Source: JAGLTN01 sp023135255
GTDB taxonomy: Bacteria > Planctomycetota > Phycisphaerae > Sedimentisphaerales > Anaerobacaceae
Reading direction: 5' to 3'
Assembly: GCA_030639495.1 (NCBI GenBank)
Contig: DAOWCP010000030.1
Span: forward strand, 1-25,034
Length of the DNA: 25,034 nucleotides
Shown here: piece by piece, positions 14,464 through 22,562 of the stretch
Layout of the letters: each line of letters starts with the position of its first letter
Position numbering within the stretch: the stretch's first letter is position 1
Program-made: the position numbers and the translations under genes
The notes under the pieces: generated by a model
Told to the model about the DNA's origin: nothing
What the model saw: the letters and a program-made list of their open reading frames with translations, nothing else
Database searches by the model: none

Positions 14464-15414
14464 ATGGCAAAAAAGAGAAAGAAGAAAAAGAAAAAGAATA
14501 TCGTAATTGATTTCATACTGTACCTGCTGGTCAGAGTGCTGGTGTTTGTTGTTCAGCTGTTCCCCGCTAAAACAAACCTTCGCTTCGCATCCTGGCTTGG
14601 CAAAGGATTATGGAAACATTACAAAAGGGGCAGAAAACGCGCTATTGATAATCTGCGGGCAAGCTTTCCGGAAAAAGACGAAAGATGGATCAACAAAACC
14701 GGTCAGCGCAGCTTTGAACAGGTAGTCATGATGGCAATGGATATAATAATGACCCCAAAGCTGGTAAAGAAAAAAAACTGGCGAAAATATTCTACATATA
14801 CGAATGCTGAACGCGCCAAGTGGATGATGGCGGAAGAAAAAGGGATGCTGATGGTAACGGGGCATTACGGCAACTTTGAAATTATGGGTTATCTGATGGG
14901 ACTTTTCGGCTTCAATATTTACAGCGTTTCCAGGCCTTTGGATAACAAATTCATTAACAGCTATCTATACAGGGTAAGAAAACGTGTCGGTCAAAAGATC
15001 ATCGACAAAAAAGGTGCTGCCAAAGTAATGGACGACATCTCATCTACCGGCGCAACATTATGTTTTATCGCAGATCAGGATGCAGGCAGAAAAGGATTGT
15101 TTGTTGATTTCTTCGGAAGAAAAGCAAGCACATATAAAAGCATAGGCCTGGTAGCGATAATGAACAACCTGCCGATAGGGGTGGGCTACAGCCGACGGGT
15201 AAAAAATAAGTTCTTTTTTGAGATCGGCATCAACCGGATAATCACTCCTGACGAATGGGCAGATAAAGACGATCCTTTGAAATGGGTTACAGCTGAATAT
15301 ACGAAAGCAATCGAAGATTTTGTCAGGCAGGATCCAACACAATACTGGTGGCTTCACCGACGCTGGAAACATCGCCCTAAGGAAGAATTGGAACAGGAAA
15401 ACAAGAAATCCTGA
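14464..15414 (+). CDS. LpxL/HtrB-type lipid A lauroyl acyltransferase
   Basis: A 316-aa inner-membrane acyltransferase of the lysophospholipid acyltransferase (LPLAT) superfamily, most like LpxL/LpxM enzymes that add secondary acyl chains to Kdo2-lipid A. After a very basic start (MAKKRKKKKKKN) comes a hydrophobic anchor (about 14-33), then the catalytic HX4E motif in GHYGNFE (His134, Glu139), and later FIADQDAGRKGLFVDFFGR, a conserved acceptor-site region. The C-terminal QYWWLHRRWKHRP is the typical family ending. It implies an outer membrane with lipid A. It stands alone on the + strand with its own promoter, which predicts almost no 5' leader. Confidence 0.9.
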   Translation: MAKKRKKKKKKNIVIDFILYLLVRVLVFVVQLFPAKTNLRFASWLGKGLWKHYKRGRKRAIDNLRASFPEKDERWINKTGQRSFEQVVMMAMDIIMTPKLVKKKNWRKYSTYTNAERAKWMMAEEKGMLMVTGHYGNFEIMGYLMGLFGFNIYSVSRPLDNKFINSYLYRVRKRVGQKIIDKKGAAKVMDDISSTGATLCFIADQDAGRKGLFVDFFGRKASTYKSIGLVAIMNNLPIGVGYSRRVKNKFFFEIGINRIITPDEWADKDDPLKWVTAEYTKAIEDFVRQDPTQYWWLHRRWKHRPKEELEQENKKS

Positions 15415-15417
15415 CAT

Positions 15418-15449
15418 AAAAAAAGCTCTCCGGTATAATGGGGAGCTTT
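15418..15449 (-). terminator. Intrinsic terminator downstream of rpiB
   Basis: A 10-bp stem, AAAGCTCTCC (15422-15431) and GGGGAGCTTT (15440-15449), with an 8-nt loop and one wobble. Read on the minus strand it ends in a run of seven T, so it serves rpiB. On the + strand it may slow polymerase after the lpxL-like gene but lacks a T-run. Confidence 0.8.
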
Positions 15450-15455
15450 AGTACA

Positions 15456-15935
15456 TTACGCTATCGGTTGTTTTTTTTTTAACTCGCGAGGATCTTTGCC
15501 CTGTTCAACCATCGCAATCTTATCAATACGTCTTTGGTGTCTGCCGCCGTTGAAATCTGTCTTAAGCCAGACTTCAACTATCTTTCGCATCAACACCTCG
15601 CCGGTAAGGTCACCTGAAACACAAAGCACGTTAGCATCGTTATGATGGCGAGATATCTGAGCACTTAGCTCATCATGGCAAAGAGCGGCACGAACTCCTT
15701 TGATCTTATTAGCGGTAATGCTCATCCCGATACCGGTACCACAGGCAAGTATCGCGCATTGAACATTGCCTTTGGAGACTTCAATCGCTGCCAGATAAGC
15801 TGTATCAGGATAATCCACGGGGGTGTTATCAATCGTACCAACGTCAATACACTCATGTCCCAGCTGCTGAACAATCGCTTTTATCTGCTGTTTAGAGTTA
15901 TAGCCTCTATGATCACTACCAACTGCTACTTTCAT
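15456..15935 (-). CDS. rpiB: Ribose-5-phosphate isomerase B
   Basis: A 159-aa cytosolic enzyme that interconverts ribose 5-phosphate and ribulose 5-phosphate in the pentose phosphate pathway. Family hallmarks are GSDHRGY (6-12), the catalytic Cys65 in ACGTGIGMSITANK and the ring-opening His region SRHHNDANVL (95-104). The length is slightly above the usual 145-150 because of a Lys-rich tail. The ATG overlaps the last 4 bases of the upstream Sua5-phosphatase gene, so translation is coupled. A terminator follows directly. Homologues such as allose-6-phosphate isomerase or LacA/LacB share the fold; the context and motif set favour RpiB. Confidence 0.93.
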   Translation of the reverse strand: MKVAVGSDHRGYNSKQQIKAIVQQLGHECIDVGTIDNTPVDYPDTAYLAAIEVSKGNVQCAILACGTGIGMSITANKIKGVRAALCHDELSAQISRHHNDANVLCVSGDLTGEVLMRKIVEVWLKTDFNGGRHQRRIDKIAMVEQGKDPRELKKKQPIA

Positions 15936-17053
15936 ATCACAAGCTCGCTAACAATATCTTTTATATAATTTTCTATCATATCAGCACATTTATCATAAAC
16001 GATCTGGCTTTGCCCTATCGGGTCCGGCACATCTTTATCAGTAGCCAGCGGAAAACACTTTTCCGCGGCATCCGGGCAAATACTCAGTACCATATCCCTG
16101 TGCGATCTGCCCATCGTAAAAATAAGATCGCTTTCTTCTATCAACTTTTCACTGACAGCCTGGCTGCGGTGCTCAGAAATATCCACACCTCTCTTTTTAC
16201 AAGCAACCACAGCTTCGGTGCTCACAGGCACCCCTGCCATAGACAAGGTAGCCGCCGACAATACTTTATACCCCATTTGTTCAAGCTGGTCAACATTACA
16301 ACCTATTTTTTCCGCCCAGTATTTTTTAAATAATCCCTCTGCCATAGGGCTTCTGCAAGTATTGCCCGTACAGACGAATAAAAACTGCACAGTAGACTTC
16401 TGATGCAGCTGTAAATCTGAATAAAGGCCCCTGCGCAGTACATGGATACCCTTTTTGCCGATTTTTACTACCGAACTACTCTTTTGATATTTGCATGGGC
16501 CTGTATCGAGCACTGCGCTGATCTTTCCGTCCAGCTGATCAATAACCTGTTCAGCAGTAACCGCCGGCTCTTGGCCTGTAAGGTTAGCACTTGGAGCTAC
16601 AACCGGATTATTCGTCAATTGCAGCAATATTGAAGCTGTCGGGCTATCCGGACAACGCAAACCTATAGAATTATCCCTGTACAAAAGGTCAAATACCTGC
16701 CCGTGGAACTTGTGCCTTTGCTGTTGGATATCTTCTTCTTCTAACTCAAAGACAACCGTCAAAGGCCCAGGCCAGAAATTGTTTATCAGTTTGGCTGCGC
16801 GAAGTCCTAATCTCGGCACATACTTATCGACATCGGATCGCAAACCTATATGAACTGTGTAATACTTTTCAGGCGTTCTGCCCTTGACGATGCTTAACTC
16901 ATTAATAGAATCGGTTTTTACACGACAGGCCAAACCGTAAACTGTTTCCGTTGGGAAAGCTACTAATCTTCCCTGGTCAACTAACCTGGCAGCGGAGCGA
17001 ATCAGTTTAATATCAGGCTTAGCAGAATCAAGTTTTATAACTTCAGTATCCAT
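15932..17053 (-). CDS. Fusion of Sua5/YrdC/TsaC domain and low-molecular-weight protein phosphatase
   Basis: A 373-aa two-domain protein. Residues about 10-212 are a Sua5/YrdC/TsaC domain that makes threonylcarbamoyl-AMP for tRNA t6A37: VAFPTETVYGLA (31-42), KGRTP (57-61), NNFWPGPLT (91-99) and PSANLTG (154-160). Residues about 222-373 are a low-molecular-weight tyrosine phosphatase-like domain: P-loop CTGNTCRSP (Cys228, Arg234) and general acid Asp344 in DVPDPIG. The Thr at 232 matches the position reported to give Bacillus YwlE its preference for phosphoarginine. The gene overlaps rpiB by 4 bases. Bacillus has separate ywlC, ywlE and ywlF (rpiB) in the same order, supporting a genuine fusion rather than a sequencing error. 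The start has no clear ribosome site. Confidence 0.9.
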   Translation of the reverse strand: MDTEVIKLDSAKPDIKLIRSAARLVDQGRLVAFPTETVYGLACRVKTDSINELSIVKGRTPEKYYTVHIGLRSDVDKYVPRLGLRAAKLINNFWPGPLTVVFELEEEDIQQQRHKFHGQVFDLLYRDNSIGLRCPDSPTASILLQLTNNPVVAPSANLTGQEPAVTAEQVIDQLDGKISAVLDTGPCKYQKSSSVVKIGKKGIHVLRRGLYSDLQLHQKSTVQFLFVCTGNTCRSPMAEGLFKKYWAEKIGCNVDQLEQMGYKVLSAATLSMAGVPVSTEAVVACKKRGVDISEHRSQAVSEKLIEESDLIFTMGRSHRDMVLSICPDAAEKCFPLATDKDVPDPIGQSQIVYDKCADMIENYIKDIVSELVI

Positions 17054-17093
17054 TAAGTAAAAGAATACCCTGCAATAGCCATAATTTCAATAT

Positions 17094-17135
17094 AAACCTG
17101 GAGGCAGACTCTAAAAAATTTAAGTATCCAGGTTT
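17094..17135 (-). terminator. Weak stem-loop after the peptide transporter
   Basis: AAACCTGG (17094-17101) pairs with CCAGGTTT (17128-17135) across a 26-nt loop, directly after the transporter stop codon (17137). The minus-strand side lacks a clear T-run, so termination is probably partial and some readthrough into the Sua5 fusion gene is likely. Confidence 0.35.
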
Positions 17136-17136
17136 T

Positions 17137-18471
17137 TTAGTTCTGTATATAAGTCTTCTCACGGTATAATTTTGCGACCGGGATAAACACAAATGCCGTA
17201 CCAAGCATTGCAAATGTAAAGAACCAGTAATAGGAAGAGCCTTCAAGCTTGCTCGTACCATCTGCATTTTGAATAAATTGATTGACGACAGCTGTAAAAA
17301 CATTACCCAATGTCACAGAAAGCAGAAATACCGCCATCACAAAAGACTTCATTTTCTTCGGTGCCTGTGTATATGCAAACTCTAAGGCTGTTATCGAAAC
17401 CATAACCTCTGCACTGGTCAGGATCAGATACGCCAGTACCTGCCATCCTATAGTGATCTTATTGCCCGCCAATATCTGCTGCTCGATCCACGCTGAGACG
17501 GCAAAGCTCGCCGCTGCTATGAAAAGACCTATTGAAACTTTTCGCAGTGGATTCAACTTGAAAACCTTATTGATAGCTGGATAGACTACGTAAGAAAAGA
17601 CTGGTATCAGCAGCATAACTATTAGCGGATTCACAGCTGTCATCTGTGCTGGCAATATTTCCAAACCAAGCCAATTGTGATCCATCTTCTGAGCTTGCAA
17701 TATCCATTTAGAAGAAGTCTGGTCAAACAGCGCCCAGAACATTGCAACAAAAAGAAATATAATACAAAGTTTGCCTAATGCTATAATACCTTCAGAGCTG
17801 AAAGTCTCCCTGATGAACCCTGCCCCCCTGGGTTGGGTGTGTGTAAAACTCTTATTACCAAACCAGAAGACGACCGTTGCCAAAGACATACAAATTGCAG
17901 GCACTCCAAAGCCGACTGCCGGGCCATATTTAACCAAAAGCCAGGGGCAAATAATATTGGAAATAAAGGCACCGAGATTGACGGAAAAATAAAACCAGCT
18001 GTAAACCCTGCTCACCAGGTTCTGGTTGTTTTTGCCGAACTGGTCACCAAGGAAAGCGGATATGCAGGGTTTGTGTCCGCCGGAGCCTATGACTATCATT
18101 ATCAGCCCAGCTGTCAATCCTATCCGGGTGTGATTAATGCTCATCACAGCAAGACCCACGCAGTATATAACTGAAAAATAAAGTATTGTTCTGTACTTAC
18201 CAAGCCAGATGTCTGATATAAGTGCGCCGATTATGGTCGCGAAGTAAACCAGACCTACGAACATGTGAAACCAGTACATGCTTTGCTCATTTGTCATTAC
18301 ATTAAGCTGACCGCCTGAGCCAAGCAAATATTTGGTCATGAAAACTATAAGAATGCACCGCATCCCATAAAACCCGAACCGCTCAAATGCTTCATTGCCA
18401 AGAATGTATCTGATTGCTTTGGGCATTTTGGAAGTCTGATTTACATCGATAACTGCCTGACCATCGCTCAT
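17137..18471 (-). CDS. POT/PTR-family proton-coupled oligopeptide transporter
   Basis: A 444-aa integral membrane protein of the proton-dependent oligopeptide transporter family (major facilitator superfamily). The signature E-x-x-E-R is present on the first helix in NEAFERFGFYGMR (26-38), where the ERF motif couples proton binding to peptide uptake, followed by many hydrophobic helices. SGGHKPCISAFLGDQF (about 131-146) matches the family's second conserved block, and FYFSVNLGAFIS (about 165-176) the PTR2 signature region. It imports di- and tripeptides. The ATG at 18471 has AAAGG about seven bases upstream. At 444 residues it is slightly short of the common 480-500. It lies 83 bases upstream of the Sua5 fusion gene. 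Confidence 0.9.
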   Translation of the reverse strand: MSDGQAVIDVNQTSKMPKAIRYILGNEAFERFGFYGMRCILIVFMTKYLLGSGGQLNVMTNEQSMYWFHMFVGLVYFATIIGALISDIWLGKYRTILYFSVIYCVGLAVMSINHTRIGLTAGLIMIVIGSGGHKPCISAFLGDQFGKNNQNLVSRVYSWFYFSVNLGAFISNIICPWLLVKYGPAVGFGVPAICMSLATVVFWFGNKSFTHTQPRGAGFIRETFSSEGIIALGKLCIIFLFVAMFWALFDQTSSKWILQAQKMDHNWLGLEILPAQMTAVNPLIVMLLIPVFSYVVYPAINKVFKLNPLRKVSIGLFIAAASFAVSAWIEQQILAGNKITIGWQVLAYLILTSAEVMVSITALEFAYTQAPKKMKSFVMAVFLLSVTLGNVFTAVVNQFIQNADGTSKLEGSSYYWFFTFAMLGTAFVFIPVAKLYREKTYIQN

Positions 18472-18879
18472 TTATCTGCCTTTCAAAAAAATAAGACAGA
18501 CCAAAGCTATTTTATTTAAACACTGATTTCAAGCTTTTTATAGTTATATGAGTCCGTTGAAGAATAGATTAACCAACACTGGAAAAATAACTCACATTGC
18601 AATCTTGCCTGTAGAAAGGCTGAACTCGTTTTGGCTCGGCTTTTTCTTGTCTTTGACATAAAAAATGGGTTTTCAAGGCATTTCAGCCGCTTTTGGAGCT
18701 GAATTAGCCAAATATAGTGTTTTAATCAGATAAAAATTTAATGTTTTTTTACAAAATCTCAAAAAACAGTGAAACAAAATCGAATTGAATGTGTCTATAT
18801 ATGTAGAGGCAGAAATTCAGTAATACATTTTTTCGGGAACGGTGGCCTTTATTAAGAAACTTTGACTTATAAATACGAC
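18472..18879. other. Long intergenic region with a terminator-like hairpin
   Basis: AT-rich, without a convincing protein gene. A + strand hairpin AAAGGCTGA (18615-18623) with TCGGCTTTT (18636-18644), two wobble pairs and a T-run, resembles an intrinsic terminator. A second small dyad TTCAGC/GCTGAA lies near 18684-18705. A 37-codon minus-strand frame (18817-18930) lacks a ribosome site. Confidence 0.4.
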
Positions 18880-18976
18880 CCAAAACAACTGCACAATGTT
18901 GTTACCTCCAAATATTATGATCTCCTTCATAATATATAGCAGCTGTCAGTCTCAGGGCTGGCAGCTGTGATTTTTT
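18880..18976 (+). ncRNA. Candidate small RNA: three consecutive hairpins, the last a terminator
   Basis: Three hairpins lie in tandem, each with an 8-nt loop: AACAAC/GTTGTT (18884-18903), ATATTATG/CATAATAT (18912-18935, loop ATCTCCTT), and CAGCTGTCAG/CTGGCAGCTG (18940-18967) followed by six T. The middle loop contains CTCCTT, the anti-Shine-Dalgarno core of 16S rRNA. TATAAA (18868-18873) could be a -10 box with a start just before the first hairpin, but no good -35 is visible. No coding gene on this strand explains the terminator. Confidence 0.4.
18940..18976 (+). terminator. Strong intrinsic terminator in a gene-free gap
   Basis: A 10-bp stem, CAGCTGTCAG (18940-18949) and CTGGCAGCTG (18958-18967), with an 8-nt loop and one wobble, followed by TGATTTTTT. 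It acts on the + strand, where no protein gene lies upstream for more than 3 kb. Confidence 0.75.
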
Positions 18977-19061
18977 ACGGTGCACAGTGAGATATTGCGA
19001 TTAAGGGCATCTCTAAAAATTCATTTTGTCAGTCAAGCGAATCCGGTTGAAATTCGGTTTT

Positions 19062-19757
19062 TTAATCAATAACTGGGGTCAGGGTGATTTTCAGCTGATT
19101 TTTTTTGACGTTTATCTGTTCAACTCTTACTTTTCTTTTCCTGACTTCAAAGACAGGGTCGAAGGGCTGATCATCAAGCAATGAGGCAGCAATAGCAACG
19201 CCGATGGTATCTTTGCGATAATTTTCCTGTTTTGCTCTGTGCTGATACATTTTCTTTGCGATTATCTTAGCAATGAATGTAATATTCATCGAACCTATCA
19301 CTATTTTGTCGAGGTTCAGGTGCATCATACCAGTTTCATCGATCAGAGCTGAAACCATAATGGTAATAACAAAATTGAGGCCTTTGGTTTCGGCATTTGC
19401 TCTCATAACCAGAGCACTATCGCCAAAAAAAGCCTGCGGAGCGGAAATTGTTACGTCTTCAGATTCTATCGGCCATTCGATAAGGCTGATAAATTCTTTT
19501 GTCTTTGACTGCGGGATGATTATATCAAAAGGTTGGCCTTTCTGTATGTTGTTATATACATAGGGTGCTAATTCATTAGTTACATACTGGCTGACGCATT
19601 TATCGTTTTTGATATCTTCGGGGTTGTAACCGGCGGGCTTATCCAGCAGGAGCATAAAGGTCAAAAAACCAACCAAAAGCCAAAGAGAGAACATGATCGC
19701 CCACCTGAGTTTTTTGCGTGGCTTTTTACTTTTTTTATTATCCTGTTGTTTTTCCAA
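19062..19757 (-). CDS. Membrane-anchored conserved hypothetical protein
   Basis: A 231-aa protein I cannot name. A short Lys/Arg-rich cytoplasmic start precedes one transmembrane segment (about 19-38, WAIMFSLWLLVGFLTFMLLL), then an extracytoplasmic domain of alternating strands (for example DVTISAPQAFFGDSALVMRA, about 100-119, and VIGSMNITF). The layout is reminiscent of YpmS/DUF2140-type anchored beta domains, but I see no decisive motif. The start appears to be TTG at 19757; the next Met lies inside the transmembrane helix. The ribosome site is weak. It is a monocistronic gene transcribed away from pyrF. Confidence 0.65.
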   Translation of the reverse strand: MEKQQDNKKSKKPRKKLRWAIMFSLWLLVGFLTFMLLLDKPAGYNPEDIKNDKCVSQYVTNELAPYVYNNIQKGQPFDIIIPQSKTKEFISLIEWPIESEDVTISAPQAFFGDSALVMRANAETKGLNFVITIMVSALIDETGMMHLNLDKIVIGSMNITFIAKIIAKKMYQHRAKQENYRKDTIGVAIAASLLDDQPFDPVFEVRKRKVRVEQINVKKNQLKITLTPVID

Positions 19758-19919
19758 ATCTGCGCCTGTTTATCGTTTTATTTTATTTCTGTCTTGCTCA
19801 ACTACGAATGTGTGATTATAGTGGTTTCGGCAATAACGAAAAGGGATTTTTCCCAAACGTTCAATGTTTTTGAAATTTAAGCTGATTGCATCAGCTGTTA
19901 AGAAAGGACAGATTTAATA

Positions 19920-20870
19920 ATGTCGAGTCATTTTGCTGATCGTCTTTGTGAGGCTGTTAAGACCAAGAAAACTCCGCTTATCGTCGGGCTTGACCCGGTT
20001 TACAACAGACTGCCTAAGGCTATCACGAGTCATCGAGAGCTTAACGATGAAACCGATGCTGCTGCTGCGGTAGATGCTATTTTTGATTTTTGCACCCAGA
20101 CAATGCGAATCATCGCTCCTATAGTGCCGGCGGTTAAGATCAATATCGCTTTTTTTGAAAGATATCTCTGGGAAGGGATCGAAACTTATTATTCTCTGAT
20201 AACAGAGGCTGAAGACCTTGGTCTTGAGATCATCGGCGATGTTAAGAGAGGTGATATCGGCCATACAGCTGAGATGTACGCGGCTGCTCATCTGGAAAAT
20301 TCTGAACTTGTTGGGCTTGAAGATACGCTTGTGCCTGACGCTATTACCGTTAATGGTTTTGCTGGCGTCGATGGTATTGAGCCTTTTGCAAAAATGGCGG
20401 ACAAACAGGGCAAAGGATTATTTGTCTGGATCAGGGGTTCGAATCCGTCATCTGCGGATATACAGGACTTCAAAGATGAGAACGGGGTTATGCTGTACGA
20501 AAAGATGGCTGAGATCGTGGCAGGTATCGGCAGTGAGCCCGGCAGAATCGGTAAGAGCGGCTACAGCAATGTTGGTATGATAGTAGGCGGTACCGCACCT
20601 ATGGTAACAACAGAGCTTAGAAGAAAATATGACAGTACATGGTTTTTGGTTCCTGGTTACGGCTCGCAGGGCGCTTCAGCGGAAGATTGCGTAAGATTCT
20701 GCAAGTCAGACGGGACAGGAGCTTTGATAAATGCATCAAGATCGATCATTTATGCATACGAAAAGCCACAATACAAAGAGCAATTTGGCGATGACTGGAA
20801 AAAGTGCATCGAACAGGCTGTTATCGATGCGAAGATAGATATTTCCAAAGGAATGCAGTCGTTGATATGA
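19920..20870 (+). CDS. pyrF: Orotidine 5'-phosphate decarboxylase, type 2
   Basis: A 316-aa cytosolic enzyme for the last step of UMP synthesis. LIVGLDP (20-26) is the N-terminal substrate loop; the catalytic tetrad region is IIGDVKRGDIGHTA (104-117) with Asp107, Lys109 and Asp112; PGYGSQGA near the C-terminus is the phosphate-binding loop. The length (about 310) and the NGFAGVDGIEPF segment place it in the type 2 subfamily, common in Mycobacterium, Myxococcus and Planctomycetota, rather than the 230-aa E. coli type. An AAAGGA site precedes ATG 19920. The stop overlaps the murD start (ATGA), so the two are coupled. Confidence 0.93.
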   Translation: MSSHFADRLCEAVKTKKTPLIVGLDPVYNRLPKAITSHRELNDETDAAAAVDAIFDFCTQTMRIIAPIVPAVKINIAFFERYLWEGIETYYSLITEAEDLGLEIIGDVKRGDIGHTAEMYAAAHLENSELVGLEDTLVPDAITVNGFAGVDGIEPFAKMADKQGKGLFVWIRGSNPSSADIQDFKDENGVMLYEKMAEIVAGIGSEPGRIGKSGYSNVGMIVGGTAPMVTTELRRKYDSTWFLVPGYGSQGASAEDCVRFCKSDGTGALINASRSIIYAYEKPQYKEQFGDDWKKCIEQAVIDAKIDISKGMQSLI

Positions 20871-22246
20871 AAAAGGGATTTTTCGCCGACAAAACTGTCT
20901 TAGTCATGGGGCTGGGGCGATTTGGGGGCGGGGTAGATGCCGCTGATTTTGCAAGCAGAGCGGGCGGTAAGGTTATTGTAACGGACCTGGCAGATGAGGA
21001 TAAACTATCTGATTCCATAAGCCGGCTTGCGGGCAGGGAGAATATTCGATTTCATTTGGGAGGGCACAGGGAAGATGATTTTGCTAATGCTGATATCGTT
21101 GTGGTCAACCCGGCAGTTTCTGATGATAATAAATTTGTAAAGATCGCTATCGAACACAGGCGATTTGTCACTACGGCGATGAATATTTTTTTTGAGCTTT
21201 GCGCTGCGGATATCGTGGGAATTACAGGCTCGAATGGTAAAAGCACTACTGCGGCTTTGACTTATCATCTGCTGAAATGTGCGAAAGGTCAAACCGGTTT
21301 TAAATACAACGATGTTTATTTGAGCGGCAATATTGGAAATGAACCTTTGCTGGCGCTACTCGATAAGGTTGGTTTTGATGATCTGATTGTGCTGGAGATA
21401 TCGAGTTTTCAAAGTCAGAAGCTGGCTGAGATCAATAAGGCGCCGAGGTATTCGCTGGTTACTAACTTGACGCCTAATCATCTTGACAGGCATGGAACGT
21501 TTGAGGCTTATTGCGATGCTAAGGAAAATATATTCAGGCTGCAAAAGACTGATGCGGGCAAAAAGGCTTATTCGTTTTTTAATGCTGAGGATGAAATTAC
21601 GAGGTTGTGGTTTAAGAAATATCGCCAGCTGTCTGACAGGGAGTGTGCAGCATTTGACAGCAACAACGTCAATGCGGAAATGCAAAAAGAATATCCGCTG
21701 CCCGGAAAGGCTAATCTTTCAAACCTGGCGGCGGCAGTGTCTATCGCGAAAGCAGTTAGTGTTACAGAAGAGACTATCAAAAATTCGCTGGGTTCTTTCA
21801 GGTCCCTGGCTCATCGGCTTGAATTTATCGCGGAGAAAAATGGGGTCAGATGGTACAATGATTCTATTTCGACTACGCCTGAAAGTTCGATAGTTGCGTT
21901 GGAGGCTTTTGCCGAGCCTAAAATTATAATCGCAGGTGGATATGATAAGAAGCTCTCTTTTGATGAACTGGCGGAGAAAATTTCAAAGTCCGCTAAGGCT
22001 GCAATCCTCATAGGCGATACTGCAAAGACGATAATTGAGCATATCAATCTATTTGGTAATAATTCGTTAATAGTAAAAAAGGCCAATTCTCTGGAAGAGG
22101 CTGTCGGATTTTGCGAGGAGATCGCTGATAGCGGCGATGTTGTGCTTTTGAGCCCGGCCTGTGCAAGTTATGATATGTTCATAAATTTTCAGGACAGGGG
22201 CGATCAATTCGCTAAACTGGTAAGGCAGATCAAAAACAATTATTAG
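20867..22246 (+). CDS. murD: UDP-N-acetylmuramoylalanine--D-glutamate ligase
   Basis: A 459-aa cytosolic Mur ligase that adds D-Glu to UDP-MurNAc-L-Ala. The Rossmann N-domain starts VLVMGLGRFGGG (11-22); the ATP P-loop is GITGSNGKSTT (118-128); NLTPNHLDRHGT and YNDSISTTPES are conserved MurD blocks. I place the start at 20867, where ATGA overlaps the pyrF stop, rather than 63 bases earlier inside pyrF. Translation from here gives the usual length. MurD normally lies in the dcw cell-wall cluster; pairing with pyrF is unusual. It indicates a peptidoglycan precursor pathway. Confidence 0.92.
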   Translation: MKKGFFADKTVLVMGLGRFGGGVDAADFASRAGGKVIVTDLADEDKLSDSISRLAGRENIRFHLGGHREDDFANADIVVVNPAVSDDNKFVKIAIEHRRFVTTAMNIFFELCAADIVGITGSNGKSTTAALTYHLLKCAKGQTGFKYNDVYLSGNIGNEPLLALLDKVGFDDLIVLEISSFQSQKLAEINKAPRYSLVTNLTPNHLDRHGTFEAYCDAKENIFRLQKTDAGKKAYSFFNAEDEITRLWFKKYRQLSDRECAAFDSNNVNAEMQKEYPLPGKANLSNLAAAVSIAKAVSVTEETIKNSLGSFRSLAHRLEFIAEKNGVRWYNDSISTTPESSIVALEAFAEPKIIIAGGYDKKLSFDELAEKISKSAKAAILIGDTAKTIIEHINLFGNNSLIVKKANSLEEAVGFCEEIADSGDVVLLSPACASYDMFINFQDRGDQFAKLVRQIKNNY

Positions 22247-22562
22247 AACTACCCTTTATTCCTTCACACCAACAATAAATCCGGTTTTACATATCCATCA
22301 GAACGGATTTTAAATTTATCCCCGCTGCACAGAGGGGAATGTATTCTTACAAAAGTAACGCTGACAAAACTTTATAGGAACATAAACCCGATTGTAAAAA
22401 AAACTTTTTATTTTTGTTTCTTATTTTTCGTTGTTATTCGTTAATCAGCGGTATTAAGGCTGGGAGTGGGGTTTTTCGGTAATTTGAAGGGTTAAGCTGT
22501 TCTGTTTGTCGGCCGAAATGACTGCTGTAGAACTAAATGGGTTTTTGATAAGGTAAAAAAAG
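22247..22562. other. Intergenic region between murD and the PilZ gene
   Basis: No gene seen. Just after murD are two dyads: AAATCCG/CGGATTT (22277-22310), a weak terminator-like stem, and TCCCC/GGGGA (22319-22338). A weak promoter-like pair TTGTCG (22506) and TAGAAC (22528) precedes the PilZ gene. Confidence 0.4.

Noticed and set aside
18817..18930. 37-codon hydrophobic minus-strand reading frame in the long gap
   Set aside because: No ribosome site before its ATG, and its start coincides with the hairpin of the small-RNA candidate, which explains the sequence better.
20436..20446. GGTTCGAATCC, identical to a tRNA T-arm
   Set aside because: It lies inside pyrF and encodes part of RGSNPSS; no acceptor stem or anticodon arm can be built around it.
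20804..20866. Upstream start for murD at 20804
   Set aside because: It lies deep inside pyrF, adds 21 unconserved residues, and the ATGA overlap start gives the normal MurD N-terminus.
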